Assembly (NCBI GenBank): GCA_020401865.1
Contig: JADCAS010000011.1
Coordinates: forward strand, 248,001 to 312,000
Direction: 5' to 3'
DNA length: 64,000 bases
Source of the DNA: Phenylobacterium sp.
GTDB lineage: Bacteria; Pseudomonadota; Alphaproteobacteria; Caulobacterales; Caulobacteraceae
Made by a program: the position numbers and the translations under genes. The notes under the pieces are model-generated. The model did not search any database and had not been told where the DNA came from. It was given only the letters and a program-made list of their open reading frames with translations. This document shows, piece by piece, positions 27,794 to 37,873 of this stretch. Numbering within the stretch: the stretch's first letter is position 1; each line of letters begins with the position of its first letter.

Positions 27794-28711
27794 ATGACCG
27801 GCTCCGGCCTTCCCGCCATCCTGCTGACCGGGGGTACGGGCCAGGTCGGCCGGGCCCTGCGCGAGTCGCCGCCGCAGGGCTTCGAGCTCGTGGCCCCGCC
27901 CCGAACCGAACTTGACCTGGCCGATCCCGACGCCCTGGAGCGCTGGGTGGCGGCGCGCCCCTGGGCCGCCATTGTCAACGCCGGCGCCTGGACCGCCGTG
28001 GACGCTGCGGAGTCCAGCGCCCCGGAAGCCTGGGCCGCCAATGCCCGGGGGCCTGCAGCCCTGGCGAAGGCCAGCGCCGCAGGGGACATCCCCCTCGTCC
28101 ACCTGTCCACCGACTATGTCTTCGACGGCGGGTCGGACCGGCCCTACCGCGAGGATGACCCGGTCGGACCGGTCAGCGTCTACGGCGCCTCGAAGGCCGC
28201 CGGCGAGCTCGCCGTGGCCGCCCTCAACCCCCGGCACGTCATCCTGCGGACCGCCTGGGTGTTCAGCCCCTGGGGGACCAATTTCGTGCGCACCATGCTG
28301 CGGCTGGGCGAAACCCGGGAGACCCTGTCCGTGGTGGACGACCAGCAGGGCTGCCCCACCTCCGCCCTCGACATCGCCGCGGCCGTCGGGGCGGTCTGCC
28401 GCCGGCTGGCCGCACCCGGTCCGGCTCCGTCCGGCGTCTTCCATTTCGTGAACGGCGGCGAGACCACCTGGTTCGGCCTGGCCTCCCGGGTCTTCGACCG
28501 CGCCGCGACGGCGGGCCGCAGGGTTCCCGTACTCACCCCCATCGCCTCGTCGGAATGGCCCACCCCGGTCCGGAGGCCGGCGAATTCCCGGCTGGACACG
28601 GCGCGCCTCACGGGCACATTCGGCCTTGCGCCGCGTCCCTGGACGGAGGCCGCTGACGAGGTGGTCGACCGGCTGGTCCGGGCGGGGGGAACGGAAGGGG
28701 CTGGGGCATGA
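27794..28711 (+). CDS. rfbD: dTDP-4-dehydrorhamnose reductase
   Basis: Last enzyme of dTDP-L-rhamnose synthesis, an extended SDR. The 305 residues show the NAD(P)-binding [15 protein letters not shown] and the catalytic YGASKAAGE. The stop overlaps the rfbA start by four bases. rfbB and rfbC are not in the window, so the four-gene pathway is split in this genome or continues elsewhere. Confidence 0.93.
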   Translation: MTGSGLPAILLTGGTGQVGRALRESPPQGFELVAPPRTELDLADPDALERWVAARPWAAIVNAGAWTAVDAAESSAPEAWAANARGPAALAKASAAGDIPLVHLSTDYVFDGGSDRPYREDDPVGPVSVYGASKAAGELAVAALNPRHVILRTAWVFSPWGTNFVRTMLRLGETRETLSVVDDQQGCPTSALDIAAAVGAVCRRLAAPGPAPSGVFHFVNGGETTWFGLASRVFDRAATAGRRVPVLTPIASSEWPTPVRRPANSRLDTARLTGTFGLAPRPWTEAADEVVDRLVRAGGTEGAGA

Positions 28712-29574
28712 AGGGCATCATCCTGGCGGGCGGCGCGGGAACCCGGCTGCACCCCGCGACCCTGGCGGTGAACAAGCAGCTCCTGCCGATCTACGACAAG
28801 CCGATGATCTACTACCCCCTGTCCGTGCTCATGCAGGCGCGGATCCAGGACATACTGATCATCTCCTCGCCGGAGTACCTGGGGAACTACCAGCGTCTGT
28901 TCGGGGACGGCTCGCAGTTCGGCGTTCGGATGGCCTACGCCGTCCAGCCCAGCCCCGACGGCCTGGCCCAGGCCTTCCTGATCGGCGAGGACTTCCTGGC
29001 CGGCGAGCCGGCCGCCCTGATCCTGGGCGACAACATCTTCCTCGGCGCCGGCATGACCGGCCTGCTGGACGCCGCCGCCGCCCGGACACACGGCGCGACC
29101 ATCTTCGCCTATGAGGTCGAGCGGCCCGAGGCCTACGGCGTCGTCGAGCTGGACGGCGCCGGCCGGGCCCTCAGCCTGGAGGAAAAGCCCGCCCGCCCGC
29201 GCTCGCGCCAGGCGGTGACCGGCCTCTATTTCTATGACCGCGACGTGGTCGAGCTGGCCCGACGCGTGCGGCCCTCGGCCCGGGGCGAGCTGGAGATCAC
29301 CGACCTCAACCGGCTCTATATGGAGCGGGGCGACCTCTTCGTGCAGAAGATGGACCGCGGCTTCACCTGGCTGGACACCGGCACCCACGACAGCCTGCTG
29401 GAGGCCGGCGAGCTGGTCCGCACCCTCCAGAAGCGCCAGGGTCTGCAGATCGCCTGCCTGGAGGAGATCGCCTTCCTCAACGGCTTCATCGACGCCGATC
29501 AGGTCCGCCGGTCCGGCGAGGCCCTGTCGAAGACCGCCTACGGCCAGTACCTCCTGGCCCTGGCGGAGCGCTGA
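28708..29574 (+). CDS. rfbA: Glucose-1-phosphate thymidylyltransferase
   Basis: Makes dTDP-glucose from dTTP and glucose-1-phosphate, the first step toward dTDP-rhamnose for surface polysaccharide. The 288 residues start with the nucleotidyltransferase signature [16 protein letters not shown], then [37 protein letters not shown] and [14 protein letters not shown] follow. Length matches RmlA. Coupled to rfbD upstream. Confidence 0.96.
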   Translation: MKGIILAGGAGTRLHPATLAVNKQLLPIYDKPMIYYPLSVLMQARIQDILIISSPEYLGNYQRLFGDGSQFGVRMAYAVQPSPDGLAQAFLIGEDFLAGEPAALILGDNIFLGAGMTGLLDAAAARTHGATIFAYEVERPEAYGVVELDGAGRALSLEEKPARPRSRQAVTGLYFYDRDVVELARRVRPSARGELEITDLNRLYMERGDLFVQKMDRGFTWLDTGTHDSLLEAGELVRTLQKRQGLQIACLEEIAFLNGFIDADQVRRSGEALSKTAYGQYLLALAER

Positions 29575-29644
29575 GTCTCAGCGAGTCTTGGCCGCCGGCC
29601 AGGTTCGGCGTTACTGTCCGGTCCATGCACCTGGAGGGCCGCCC

Positions 29645-29989
29645 ATGAAGATGATCGTCGCCGTGATCAAGCCGAGCCGCCTGGACGCCGTCCTCGAGGC
29701 GGTCACCGAGGCCGGAGCGTCGGGCCTGACCGTCACGGAGGTCCGCGGCTATGGGCGCCAGAGGGGCAAGACCGAGGTCTACCGGGGCGCGGAGTACGAG
29801 GTGAAGCTCCTGCCCAAGGTCAAGCTGGAGATCGCCGTGCCCACCGACATCGCCGACGCGGTGGTCGAGGCCATCACCCGCAGCGCCAACACCGGCAAGA
29901 TCGGCGACGGCAAGATCTTCGTCATGGACCTCGAGAAGGCTCTGCGCATCCGCACCGGCGAAGCCGACGCCGCGGCCATCGCGGGCTAG
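29645..29989 (+). CDS. P-II family nitrogen regulatory protein
   Basis: A 114-residue PII trimer subunit that senses 2-oxoglutarate, ATP/ADP and, through GlnD, glutamine. The T-loop has YRGAEYEV with Tyr51, the uridylylation site. The T-loop flanks (GRQRGKTEVY and KLLPKVKLE) differ somewhat from classical GlnB. ATG 29645 follows GGAGGG. Neither glnA nor amtB is next to it, so GlnB versus GlnK cannot be decided. Confidence 0.92.
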   Translation: MKMIVAVIKPSRLDAVLEAVTEAGASGLTVTEVRGYGRQRGKTEVYRGAEYEVKLLPKVKLEIAVPTDIADAVVEAITRSANTGKIGDGKIFVMDLEKALRIRTGEADAAAIAG

Positions 29990-30013
29990 GACTTCAGAAG
30001 CGCTGCAGACTCC

Positions 30014-30121
30014 AATTCCTCCCCCCAGGGGGAGGTGGCGCGCGCAGCGCGGCGGAGGGGGTCAGCTGAGGCGCCGAAGACCCCCTCAGTCAGCTTCGCT
30101 GACAGCTCCCCCTTGGGGGAG
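30014..30121. repeat. Palindromic intergenic repeat
   Basis: Two complementary blocks: CTCCCCCCAGGGGGAG at the left and CTCCCCCTTGGGGGAG at the right, each self-complementary, with GGAGGGGGTC and GACCCCCT facing each other inside. GTCAGC-TTC-GCTGAC forms another hairpin. It looks like a REP/MITE-type element of the kind scattered through Caulobacterales intergenic regions. It lies between the PII gene and metW; no second copy is in this window. Confidence 0.6.
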
Positions 30122-30185
30122 CAATGGGTCCGGTGACGCCTCATCCAGGAGGGGTGTCAGAACCCGTCAGCGGGATCGCCGGAAC

Positions 30186-30797
30186 CTAGCCCCGCCGCAG
30201 CACGAAGACGGCCGCCTCGGCCCGCCAGTTCTCCAGCACGGAGCGGGGGTCGATGGGCCGGGCCGGTCGGCCTTCCGAGAGGGCCGCGCAGGACTCGATC
30301 ACAAGCCCCAGGTCGTCGGTGAGGGCCAGGAAGTCGTGCAGGGTGCACAGGTGGATGTTCGGCGTGGACCACCAGGGGTTAGGCAGGGTGCGGGTCTCGG
30401 GCATCCGGCCCCGGGCGAGCAGGGCCCAGCGCACCCGCCAGTGGCCGAAGTTCGGGAAGCTCACCACCGCCCGGTCGGCGATGCGCAGGAGCTCCGACAC
30501 CACGTGCCGGGGGTCGCGCATCTGCTGCAGGGTCTTGGACAGGATGGCCATGTCGAAGGCCCGGGTGGGAAAGCTGTCGAGGTCGCGGTCAGCGTCGCCC
30601 TGCACGACGGCCAGGCCCCGGGCCAGGCAGGCGGCGACCCCCTGGGCGGAGATCTCCAGCCCCTGGCCGTCGACGCCGCGCTCGCGGGCCAGGAGGTCCA
30701 GGAGGTCCCCCTCGCCGCAGCCCACGTCCAGCACCCGGGCGCCGGCCGGCGTCAGACGCAGGATCTCGCGGAAGTCCTCGCGCAGGGCCGCCGTCAC
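30186..30797 (-). CDS. metW: MetW, methionine biosynthesis methyltransferase-like protein
   Basis: A 203-residue SAM-methyltransferase-fold protein with [15 protein letters not shown] (motif I), KTLQQMRDP and [10 protein letters not shown], typical of MetW. MetW works with MetX in homoserine acylation in many proteobacteria. Its start overlaps the metX stop by four bases, the usual metXW arrangement. Confidence 0.93.
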   Translation of the reverse strand: MTAALREDFREILRLTPAGARVLDVGCGEGDLLDLLARERGVDGQGLEISAQGVAACLARGLAVVQGDADRDLDSFPTRAFDMAILSKTLQQMRDPRHVVSELLRIADRAVVSFPNFGHWRVRWALLARGRMPETRTLPNPWWSTPNIHLCTLHDFLALTDDLGLVIESCAALSEGRPARPIDPRSVLENWRAEAAVFVLRRG

Positions 30798-31951
30798 GCC
30801 AGCCCCCGCCGTTCCGCCGCCGAGGCCAGGAAGCCGCGCAGGGCGGAGTCCAGGGCCGGCTCGTCCAGGAAGATGGCGTCGTGGCCCTTGTCGGTCTCGA
30901 TCTCCACGAAGCTGGCCCGGCAGCCGGCGGCGTTGAGGGCCCGCACCACGTCCCGGCTCTCTGCGGTGGAGTAGAGCCAGTCCGATGAGAAGGACAGGAC
31001 GCAGAAACGCACGTCCCGCGCCCGGGCGAAGGCCCCCGCCAGCTGGCCGTCATAGGCCGCGGCGAGGTCGAAATAGTCCAGGGCCCGGGTAATGTAGAGA
31101 TAGGAGTTGGCGTCGAACCGATCGACGAAGCTGGTCCCCTGGTGGCGCAGGTAGCTCTCCACCTGGAAGTCGGTCTCGAAGCCCCAGGACAGGCCGTCGC
31201 GCTGCAGCTCGCGGCCGAACTTCCGCTGCAGGGCCGCCTCGGAAAGGTAGGTGATATGGGCGGCCATGCGCGCCACGGCCAGGCCCTTCTCCGGTCGCAC
31301 CCCCGCCGCCTCGTAGGCGCCGCCGCGCCAGTCGGGATCGGCCATGATCGCCGCCCGGCCGACCTCGTGGAAGGCGATGTTCTGGGCCGAATGCCGGGCC
31401 GCCCCGGCGATGCAGATGGCCGAGAAGATCCGCTCGGGATAGTCCGCCGCCCACTGCAGGGCCTGCATGCCGCCCATGGAGGCGCCGACCACAGCGAACA
31501 GGGTCTCGATTCCCAGGGCCTCCACCAGCATGGCCTGGGCCCGGACCATGTCGGCGATGGTGATCACCGGGAAGGACAGCCCCCAGGGCGCGCCGGTCGC
31601 GGGATCGCTGGAGCCCGGGCCCGTCGTGCCCATGCAGCCGCCCAGGACGTTGGCGCAGATGATGAAGAAGCGGTCGGGGTCGAGGGGCAGGCCGCGCCCG
31701 ACCATCCGGGTCCACCATCCCGGCTTGCCGGTCACCGGGTGGGTCGAGGCCAGGTACTGGTCACCGGTCAGGGCGTGCATCACCAGGACGGCGTTGGAGC
31801 GGTCGGCGTTCAGCTGGCCATAGGTCCGGTAGGCGACCTCGAGCGGGGCCAGGGTCGCGCCGGAGTCGAGCCTCAGCGGGCGGTCGGCGGAGAACCGCCA
31901 GACGCCGCCGCCGGACTCCATTCCATTCTGTTCGGGCGAGTGAGCCTTCAT
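30794..31951 (-). CDS. metX: Homoserine O-acyltransferase MetX
   Basis: Acylates homoserine (acetyl or succinyl) for methionine synthesis. Alpha/beta hydrolase fold with nucleophile motif [13 protein letters not shown], and the catalytic Asp and His in SFSSDWLYS and [10 protein letters not shown] chose ATG 31951 (MKAHSPEQ), giving 385 residues; the longer frame begins with TTG. ATG 31921 is also possible. I found no SAM riboswitch in the 95 bases before it. Divergent from sixA. Confidence 0.92.
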   Translation of the reverse strand: MKAHSPEQNGMESGGGVWRFSADRPLRLDSGATLAPLEVAYRTYGQLNADRSNAVLVMHALTGDQYLASTHPVTGKPGWWTRMVGRGLPLDPDRFFIICANVLGGCMGTTGPGSSDPATGAPWGLSFPVITIADMVRAQAMLVEALGIETLFAVVGASMGGMQALQWAADYPERIFSAICIAGAARHSAQNIAFHEVGRAAIMADPDWRGGAYEAAGVRPEKGLAVARMAAHITYLSEAALQRKFGRELQRDGLSWGFETDFQVESYLRHQGTSFVDRFDANSYLYITRALDYFDLAAAYDGQLAGAFARARDVRFCVLSFSSDWLYSTAESRDVVRALNAAGCRASFVEIETDKGHDAIFLDEPALDSALRGFLASAAERRGLA

Positions 31952-32046
31952 CGGCCCGCTTGGACCGTCTGTCCGTTTCGCTGTCAACCGCTTCGCACGC
32001 GGGGCCGGTGCGGCTATGAACGTCGCGCAAGGGATTTGGAGCGGGC

Positions 32047-32541
32047 ATGGACAGGCTGATTCTCCTCCGGCACGGGGAGGCCGAGGCGGGCTCGGAGACG
32101 GGGGGCGACTTCGGGCGCAGGCTCACCGCCAGGGGCCGCGAGGCCAGCGCCGCCGTCGCCTCGGCCCTTGCCGACGTCGGCCTGATCCCGGACCTGGCCC
32201 TGGTCTCCGCCGCCGTCCGCACCCGCGAGACCTGGGCCGCCATGAGCGGCCTCCTGCCCGGCTGCGAGGTCCGCTTCGAGGACGCCCTCTACCTGGCCGA
32301 GGCCTCGGAGATGCAGCTGCTTGTCCGCGAGGCGGGCGGCGCCGGCGTGGTGCTCGTAGTCGGGCACAATCCGGGCCTCCAGGAGCTGGCCGAGGCCCTG
32401 ATGATGGAGGCCTCCGGCCCCGCCGGGACCCTGTCGCGGATCCGCGCCGGCTTCCCCACCTCGGCGGCCGTGGCCTTCGCCTTCGACGTCAATGGCCGTC
32501 CGGTCTTCGACGGTTTCTTCCAGCCCGACCCCCTCGGATGA
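32047..32541 (+). CDS. sixA: SixA-type histidine phosphatase
   Basis: A 164-residue histidine phosphatase with the RHG signature [12 protein letters not shown] and the second His in [10 protein letters not shown]. SixA dephosphorylates phosphohistidine on phosphotransfer proteins. It overlaps the DUF952 gene by four bases. Whether it acts on a phosphorelay or on a small molecule cannot be told from sequence. Confidence 0.85.
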   Translation: MDRLILLRHGEAEAGSETGGDFGRRLTARGREASAAVASALADVGLIPDLALVSAAVRTRETWAAMSGLLPGCEVRFEDALYLAEASEMQLLVREAGGAGVVLVVGHNPGLQELAEALMMEASGPAGTLSRIRAGFPTSAAVAFAFDVNGRPVFDGFFQPDPLG

Positions 32542-32879
32542 CCCGGATCTACAAGATCCTGGCCCGGGCCGAGTGGGAGGCCGCCCTGCAGGCCGGGCGA
32601 TTCACCGGCTCGGCCATCGACCTGGCCGACGGCTACATCCACTTCTCCACGGCGGCCCAGGCGCCGGAGACAGCCGCCCGCCACTTCGCCGGCCAGGACG
32701 GCCTGGTGGTCCTGGAGGTCGAGGCCGACGACCTGGGCGAGGCCCTGCGCTGGGAGCCCTCCCGGGGCGGGGACCTCTTCCCCCATCTCTATGCCGACCT
32801 GGAGGCGAAGGCGGTGCGCAGGGTCCTGGCCGCCCCCCTTGGCGCAGACGGCGTCCCGCAGCTGGACCTGTCGCCATGA
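32538..32879 (+). CDS. DUF952 family protein
   Basis: A 113-residue protein starting [16 protein letters not shown] with DLADGYIHFSTAAQ and FPHLYADL, characteristic of DUF952. The function is unknown. ATGA overlaps join it to sixA upstream and to pyrD downstream, so the three are translated as a chain. Confidence 0.85.
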   Translation: MTRIYKILARAEWEAALQAGRFTGSAIDLADGYIHFSTAAQAPETAARHFAGQDGLVVLEVEADDLGEALRWEPSRGGDLFPHLYADLEAKAVRRVLAAPLGADGVPQLDLSP

Positions 32880-33922
32880 TCGGCCTCCATGACCTCGCCG
32901 CTGCAGCCCTGCGCACCCTTGACCCCGAGGACGCCCACCGCCTCACCATCCGCGCCCTGTCCCTCGGGCTCGGCCCCCGCGCGCCGGCGCCGGACCCGAT
33001 CCTCGCCACCAACCTGGCCGGCCTGTCCCTGCCCAGCGCCGTGGGCCTGGCCGCCGGCTTCGACAAGAACGCCGAGGTCTTCGGCCCCATGCTGGCGGCG
33101 GGCTTCGGGTTCGTGGAATGCGGCACCGTCACCCCCCTTCTCCAGGCGGGAAATCCCCGGCCGCGCCTCTTCCGTCTCACTGCAGACGAGGCTGTCATCA
33201 ACCGGATGGGGTTCAACAACGAAGGGCTGGAGGCCTTCGCCGCGCGGCTGTCGAAGCCCGGCCGGCCACAGCCCGTCGGCGCCAATATCGGCGCGAACAA
33301 AGACTCCGCCGACCGCATCGGCGACTACGTCACGGGGCTGAGGCGGCTCTGGGGCCTGGCCGACTGGTTCACCCTCAACATCTCCTCGCCCAACACGCCC
33401 GGCCTGCGCGCCCTGCAGACCCGCGCCGCCCTGGAGGAGCTTCTCGGCCGGGCCGCCGAGACCCGCGACGCCCTGCCCGCCGCCGGCGCCGTTCCCCTCT
33501 TCCTGAAGGTCGCGCCCGACCTGGAGGACGCCGAGATCGAAGCCATCGTGGAGACGGTCCTGGCCTTCCGCCTGTCCGGGATCATCGTCGCCAACACCAC
33601 GATCAGCCGCCCGCCCCTGCGCTCGCCTTTGGCCGGCGAGACGGGGGGCCTGTCCGGCGCGCCGTTGCGCAACCTGGCCCAGTCGGTCCTCGGCCGGTTC
33701 AGCGCCGTCGCCGCCGGCCGGATTCCGCTGATCGGCGCCGGCGGCATCGCTACGGGCGCCGACGCCTACGCCCGGATCCGCGCGGGCGCTTCTGCGGTCC
33801 AGCTCTATTCGGCCCTGGTCTTCGCCGGGCCAGGCCTGGTGGTGCGCCTGAGCCGTGACCTCGCCGCCCGCCTTCGCGCCGACGGCTTCCGCACCCTCTC
33901 AGAGGCCGTGGGCGCCCGCTGA
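32876..33922 (+). CDS. pyrD: Dihydroorotate dehydrogenase (quinone)
   Basis: Class 2, membrane-associated enzyme oxidising dihydroorotate with ubiquinone in pyrimidine synthesis. The 348 residues show an N-terminal amphipathic helix, GLAAGFDKNAEV, FVECGTVTPLLQAGNPRPRLF, RMGFNNEGL, NISSPNTPGLR (catalytic Ser in class 2) and LIGAGGI. ATG overlaps the DUF952 stop. Confidence 0.95.
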   Translation: MIGLHDLAAAALRTLDPEDAHRLTIRALSLGLGPRAPAPDPILATNLAGLSLPSAVGLAAGFDKNAEVFGPMLAAGFGFVECGTVTPLLQAGNPRPRLFRLTADEAVINRMGFNNEGLEAFAARLSKPGRPQPVGANIGANKDSADRIGDYVTGLRRLWGLADWFTLNISSPNTPGLRALQTRAALEELLGRAAETRDALPAAGAVPLFLKVAPDLEDAEIEAIVETVLAFRLSGIIVANTTISRPPLRSPLAGETGGLSGAPLRNLAQSVLGRFSAVAAGRIPLIGAGGIATGADAYARIRAGASAVQLYSALVFAGPGLVVRLSRDLAARLRADGFRTLSEAVGAR

Positions 33923-33972
33923 GGCGGCCCCGCGCGTTGCCCGGGAGCCGGCTTTCGCCTACTGGAAGAGCC

Positions 33973-35466
33973 ATGGCCGAAGTCCAGGCGCCAGAACCCG
34001 CCGCCGGTAAGGCCGGATGGGGTCGAACCGGCAGGAGGCTCTTCTGGCCGGGCGGCCTGTCCGCGCGCCTCCTTGTCCTGACCGCCCTCTTCGTGGCTCT
34101 GGCGGGCGCCTTCATCCTGCCGCCCGCCCTGGCGGCCTTCGAGCGCAACTGGCTGCTGGACCGGGTGCGGGCCGCCGAGCTGGCCTCCTTGGCCACCGAG
34201 GTGGCGCCCGACCGGGTGGTGTCGGAGAAGCTGTCCGCCCAGCTCCTGGCCGGCGCCGGGGTCGAGACCGTCGCCATCCAGTCCCGCGGCCTGCGACGGC
34301 TGGTCCTGCAGGGGCCCCGCCGGGACGAAGCGCCCTACCTGGTCGACCTGCGCGAGCAGGCGGTCAGTTCCTGGCTCCTGGCGCCCTTCCAGACCCTCTC
34401 CGCCGGAGATGACCGGGCCGTCCGCGTGATCGCCGAGCCGCGGTTCCGCGAGGAGGCCGAGTTCATCGAGGTGGTGGCCCCCCACGCCCCCCTCAAAGGA
34501 GAGCTCAAGGCCTATCTCTGGCAGCTGGTCTTCACCACCCTGTTCGTCGCCGGCCTCGCCGGGGCTCTGGTCTTCCTGTCGCTGAACTTCTTCCTGGTCC
34601 GGCCCATGCAGAGAATCACCCGGGCCATGGAGCGGTTCCGCGCCGACCCGGACGACCCGACCGCCCACCTCGACCCCTCCGGCCGGCGCGACGAGATCGG
34701 ACGCGCCGAGATCGAGCTGGACCGCATGCAGGCCGACCTGCGCATCGCCCTGGCCTCCCGCGCCCGTCTCGCCGCCCTGGGCGAGGCGGTGGCGAAGATC
34801 AACCACGACCTGCGCAACATGCTGACCAGCGCCCAGATGGCCTCCGAGCGCCTGGCCTCCGTGCCCGACCCCCGGGTCGCCCAGGCCCTGCCCCGCCTGG
34901 AGCGGGCCCTGGACCGGGCCGTGCGCCTGGCCAGCGACGTGCTGGCCTATGGCAAGACCCAGGAGGCGCCGCCGGCTCCTGTTCCCGTCAACCTCGCCGA
35001 GGCCCTGGCCGACGCTGCGGAGGAGGGCCGGCTGACCGACCGGCCGGAGGGCGTCCTCTTCGTCTGCGAGGTCGCGCCCGGCGTCCGGGTCCAGGCAGAC
35101 CCGGACCAGTTGCACCGAATTCTGGTGAACCTCATGCGCAACGCCCGGGAGGCCATCGAGGCGGTCGTCCCACGCCGTTCGGGGGTGGTCCGGGCCGGCT
35201 GGCGACGCGAGGGCGAGATCGATGTCATCACCCTGGCCGACAATGGGCCGGGCCTGTCCGAGCGCGCCCGGGAGCGGCTCTTTCAGCCCTTTGCGGGCTC
35301 CGGGAGGCCGGACGGGGCGGGACTGGGCCTGGCCATCGCCCGGGAGCTTGTCCAGGGCCATGGGGGCGATCTGTTCATGGCCGCCACCGGACCCGCCGGC
35401 TCAGTATTCGAGATCCACCTGCCCGCCGCTGCGCGGGGACCGCGCCGCAGCCGCCCCGAAGCCTGA
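33973..35466 (+). CDS. Sensor histidine kinase
   Basis: A 497-residue inner-membrane kinase. Membrane segments at about 32-54 and 180-205 enclose a periplasmic region of about 125 residues. A HAMP-like linker follows, then a dimerisation box INHDLRNM with His278 as the likely phosphorylation site, and the ATPase boxes NLMRNAREAI, DNGPGL and GLGLAI. ATG 33973 has GGAAGAG just upstream. No response regulator gene is adjacent, so its partner is unknown. Confidence 0.88.
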   Translation: MAEVQAPEPAAGKAGWGRTGRRLFWPGGLSARLLVLTALFVALAGAFILPPALAAFERNWLLDRVRAAELASLATEVAPDRVVSEKLSAQLLAGAGVETVAIQSRGLRRLVLQGPRRDEAPYLVDLREQAVSSWLLAPFQTLSAGDDRAVRVIAEPRFREEAEFIEVVAPHAPLKGELKAYLWQLVFTTLFVAGLAGALVFLSLNFFLVRPMQRITRAMERFRADPDDPTAHLDPSGRRDEIGRAEIELDRMQADLRIALASRARLAALGEAVAKINHDLRNMLTSAQMASERLASVPDPRVAQALPRLERALDRAVRLASDVLAYGKTQEAPPAPVPVNLAEALADAAEEGRLTDRPEGVLFVCEVAPGVRVQADPDQLHRILVNLMRNAREAIEAVVPRRSGVVRAGWRREGEIDVITLADNGPGLSERARERLFQPFAGSGRPDGAGLGLAIARELVQGHGGDLFMAATGPAGSVFEIHLPAAARGPRRSRPEA

Positions 35467-35485
35467 CTCCGGACAAGCCTGGGAC

Positions 35486-35521
35486 TTGACGTTCGCGTCA
35501 ACTGTTCTTACGTGCGCGTCA
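35486..35521. promoter_or_regulatory. Tandem MerR-type operators
   Basis: A perfect palindrome TTGACG-TTCG-CGTCAA (35486-35501) is followed 21 bases later, centre to centre, by a weaker copy TTACG-TGCG-CGTCA (35508-35521). The TTGACG also looks like a -35 element. The form resembles operators of alphaproteobacterial LiuR-type MerR regulators of acyl-CoA catabolism. It lies just upstream of the merR gene, suggesting autoregulation. Confidence 0.65.
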
Positions 35522-35550
35522 CCTGTTCAACCGACCCGGAGGACCTCCCC

Positions 35551-36024
35551 ATGCCTGCTGAACTGCGCCGTCCCGCCCGCACCTTCACCATCCGCCAGCT
35601 CTGCCAGGAATTCGGCTGCACCCCCCGCGCCCTGCGCTTCTATGAGGACAAGGGCCTGCTCTCGCCCGAACGCGACGGTATGAACCGGGTCTATTCCTAC
35701 AAGGATCGCGCCCGCCTCCAGCTGATCCTGCGCGGCAAGCGGGTGGGCCTGGCCCTCTCCGAGATCGGCGAGATCCTCGACCTCTATGAAGTCGGCGACG
35801 GCGGGGCGACCCAGAACGCCATCTCGCTGGCCAAGTTCCGCGAGCGCATCCGGGCCCTGGAGTCTCAGCGCCGGGACATCGACATGGCCGTCGACGTGCT
35901 GCAGGAAGCCTGCTCCCGCCTCGAGGACCATCTCCGCCGCACCCGGCCCGAGCTGCTGGAACAGCCGGTGGAGGCCATCCGCCCCCGGCGCGCCCGGCCC
36001 GGCGACATGCGCCGCGCCGGCTGA
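35551..36024 (+). CDS. MerR-family transcriptional regulator (acyl-CoA catabolism type)
   Basis: The winged-helix N-terminus has FTIRQLCQEFGCTPRALRFYEDKGLL, followed by the coiled-coil dimerisation helix (about 95-130). There is no cluster of C-terminal cysteines, so a metal or redox sensor is unlikely. ATG 35551 follows GGAGG; the longer frame from 35512 runs through the operator. It is immediately upstream of an acyl-CoA dehydrogenase gene, which fits control of fatty or branched acyl-CoA oxidation. Confidence 0.88.
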   Translation: MPAELRRPARTFTIRQLCQEFGCTPRALRFYEDKGLLSPERDGMNRVYSYKDRARLQLILRGKRVGLALSEIGEILDLYEVGDGGATQNAISLAKFRERIRALESQRRDIDMAVDVLQEACSRLEDHLRRTRPELLEQPVEAIRPRRARPGDMRRAG

Positions 36025-36069
36025 TCGCCGCCCCTCCCCGAGCCCCCGTCGAAGTCCCGGAGCCTCCCG

Positions 36070-37857
36070 ATGCCCTACCGCCCGCCCGTCCGCGAGCACG
36101 CCTTCCTGCTGAACGATGTGCTGCGCATCGGCGATTACGCCGACCTGCCAGGCTTTGACGAGGCCGGGCCGGAGGTGGTGGCGCAGATCCTGGAGGAGGC
36201 CGGCCGGTTCACCTCAGAGGTCCTGGCGCCCCTCAACGCGGTGGGCGACAAGGAGGGTTGCACCTGGTCGCCGGACCATTCGGTCCGCACGCCGACGGGT
36301 TTTGCGGACGCCTATCGCCAGCTGGTGGAGGGCGGCTGGCCGGCCATCGGCGCCGACACCGCCTTCGGCGGCCAGGGCCTGCCGCACGTGATCAACCTGT
36401 CCTATTCCGAGATGAGCTCCTCAGCGAACATGGCCTTCGCCATGTACCCGGGCCTGACCCACGGGGCCTACTCGGCCATCCTGAACGGCGGATCCGACGC
36501 CCAGAAGGCCCTCTACCTGCCGAAGATGGCCTCGGGCGAATGGTGCGGGACCATGAATCTGACCGAGCCGCACTGCGGTACGGACCTGGGCCTCCTGCGC
36601 ACCCGCGCCGTCCCCCAGGCCGACGGGTCCTACCGCATCTCCGGGACCAAGATCTGGATCTCCGGCGGCGAGCACGACATGGCGGAGAACATCGTCCACC
36701 TGGTCCTCGCCCGGGTCGAGGGCGCGCCGGAGGGCGTGCGCGGCATCTCCCTCTTCATCGTGCCCAAGTTCATCCCTGACGCCGACGGCAGGCCCGGCCT
36801 GCGCAACAACGTCTGGTGCGACGGGCTCGAGGAGAAGATGGGCATCCACGGCTCGTCCACCTGCGTCATGCGCCACGAAGAGGCCGTCGGCTGGCTGGTG
36901 GGCGAGGAGAACCGGGGCCTGGCCCTGATGTTCGTGATGATGAACGAGGCGCGGATCGGCGTCGGCCTGCAGGGGATCGCCCAGGCCGAGGCGGCCCTCC
37001 AGGCGGCCTCGGACTTCGCCCGCGACCGGCTTCAGGGCCGGGCCCTGACCGGCCCGAAGAACCCCGACGGTCCCGCCGACCCGATCATCGTCCACCCCGA
37101 CGTCCGCCGCCAGCTGATGGCGGGCAAGGCTCTTGTCGAAGGCGGCCGGGCCTTCCTCTTCTGGTCCGCCCTGCAGGGAGACCTCGCCCACAGCCATCCG
37201 GACGAGGCGGTGCGCCAGAAGGCCTCGGACTACGCCACCCTGATGACGCCGGTGGTCAAGGCCTACCTCACCGACCGGGGCCTGAAGGTCTGTTCCGACG
37301 CCCTGCAGGTGCATGGCGGCTCGGGCTTCACCGAGCACTTTCCCGCCAGCCAGTACATGCGCGATGTGCGCATCGCCCTGATCTACGAGGGGACGAACGG
37401 GGTCCAGGCCCTCGACCTGGTGGGCCGCAAGCTGCCCGCCAACGGCGGCCGGGCCATGCTGACCTGGCTGGCCGAGCTGGAGGCCTTCTCCGCCGGCGCC
37501 CGTGGGGATGCGGCTACCGATCCCTTCCTCGACGGCCTCGACGGCGCCCGCGCCCAGCTCCAGGACGGCGTCGGCTGGCTCATGCAGAACGGCCTCGCCC
37601 ACCCCGACAACGCCGCCGCCGGCTCCCACGACTTCCTGCACCTCGTCGGCCTCACCGCCCTGGCCTGGATGTGGGCGCGCATGGCCCTGGTCGCGCAGGG
37701 CCGGATCGCCGCCGGCGATGCCGATCCCTTCTGGACGACCAAGCTGGCGGTCGGCCGCTTCTTCCTGGCCCGGGTCCTGCCCGAGGCCGGGGTCCATCTG
37801 GCCCGGCTGAAGTCCGGCGCCGAGACCGTCATGGCCCTTCCCGCCGAGGCCTTCTGA
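36070..37857 (+). CDS. Acyl-CoA dehydrogenase, long form with extra C-terminal domain
   Basis: A 595-residue flavoenzyme, about 200 longer than short-chain types, of the DmdC/FadE-like group. MNLTEPHCGTDLGLLRT and KIWISGGEHDM line the FAD/substrate site; MMNEARIGVGLQG and the C-terminal YEGTNGVQALDLVGRKL are typical and include the probable catalytic Glu. The substrate is not defined. It follows the MerR regulator by 45 bases. Confidence 0.9.
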   Translation: MPYRPPVREHAFLLNDVLRIGDYADLPGFDEAGPEVVAQILEEAGRFTSEVLAPLNAVGDKEGCTWSPDHSVRTPTGFADAYRQLVEGGWPAIGADTAFGGQGLPHVINLSYSEMSSSANMAFAMYPGLTHGAYSAILNGGSDAQKALYLPKMASGEWCGTMNLTEPHCGTDLGLLRTRAVPQADGSYRISGTKIWISGGEHDMAENIVHLVLARVEGAPEGVRGISLFIVPKFIPDADGRPGLRNNVWCDGLEEKMGIHGSSTCVMRHEEAVGWLVGEENRGLALMFVMMNEARIGVGLQGIAQAEAALQAASDFARDRLQGRALTGPKNPDGPADPIIVHPDVRRQLMAGKALVEGGRAFLFWSALQGDLAHSHPDEAVRQKASDYATLMTPVVKAYLTDRGLKVCSDALQVHGGSGFTEHFPASQYMRDVRIALIYEGTNGVQALDLVGRKLPANGGRAMLTWLAELEAFSAGARGDAATDPFLDGLDGARAQLQDGVGWLMQNGLAHPDNAAAGSHDFLHLVGLTALAWMWARMALVAQGRIAAGDADPFWTTKLAVGRFFLARVLPEAGVHLARLKSGAETVMALPAEAF

Positions 37858-37873
37858 GGCGGAGCCTGCGCCC

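Noticed and set aside
27794-29574. Complete dTDP-rhamnose operon
   Set aside because: Only rfbD and rfbA are present; rfbB and rfbC do not follow or precede in this window.
31952-32046. SAM-II riboswitch before metX
   Set aside because: The gap is short and I could not find the conserved pseudoknot core; only promoter-like sequence is seen.
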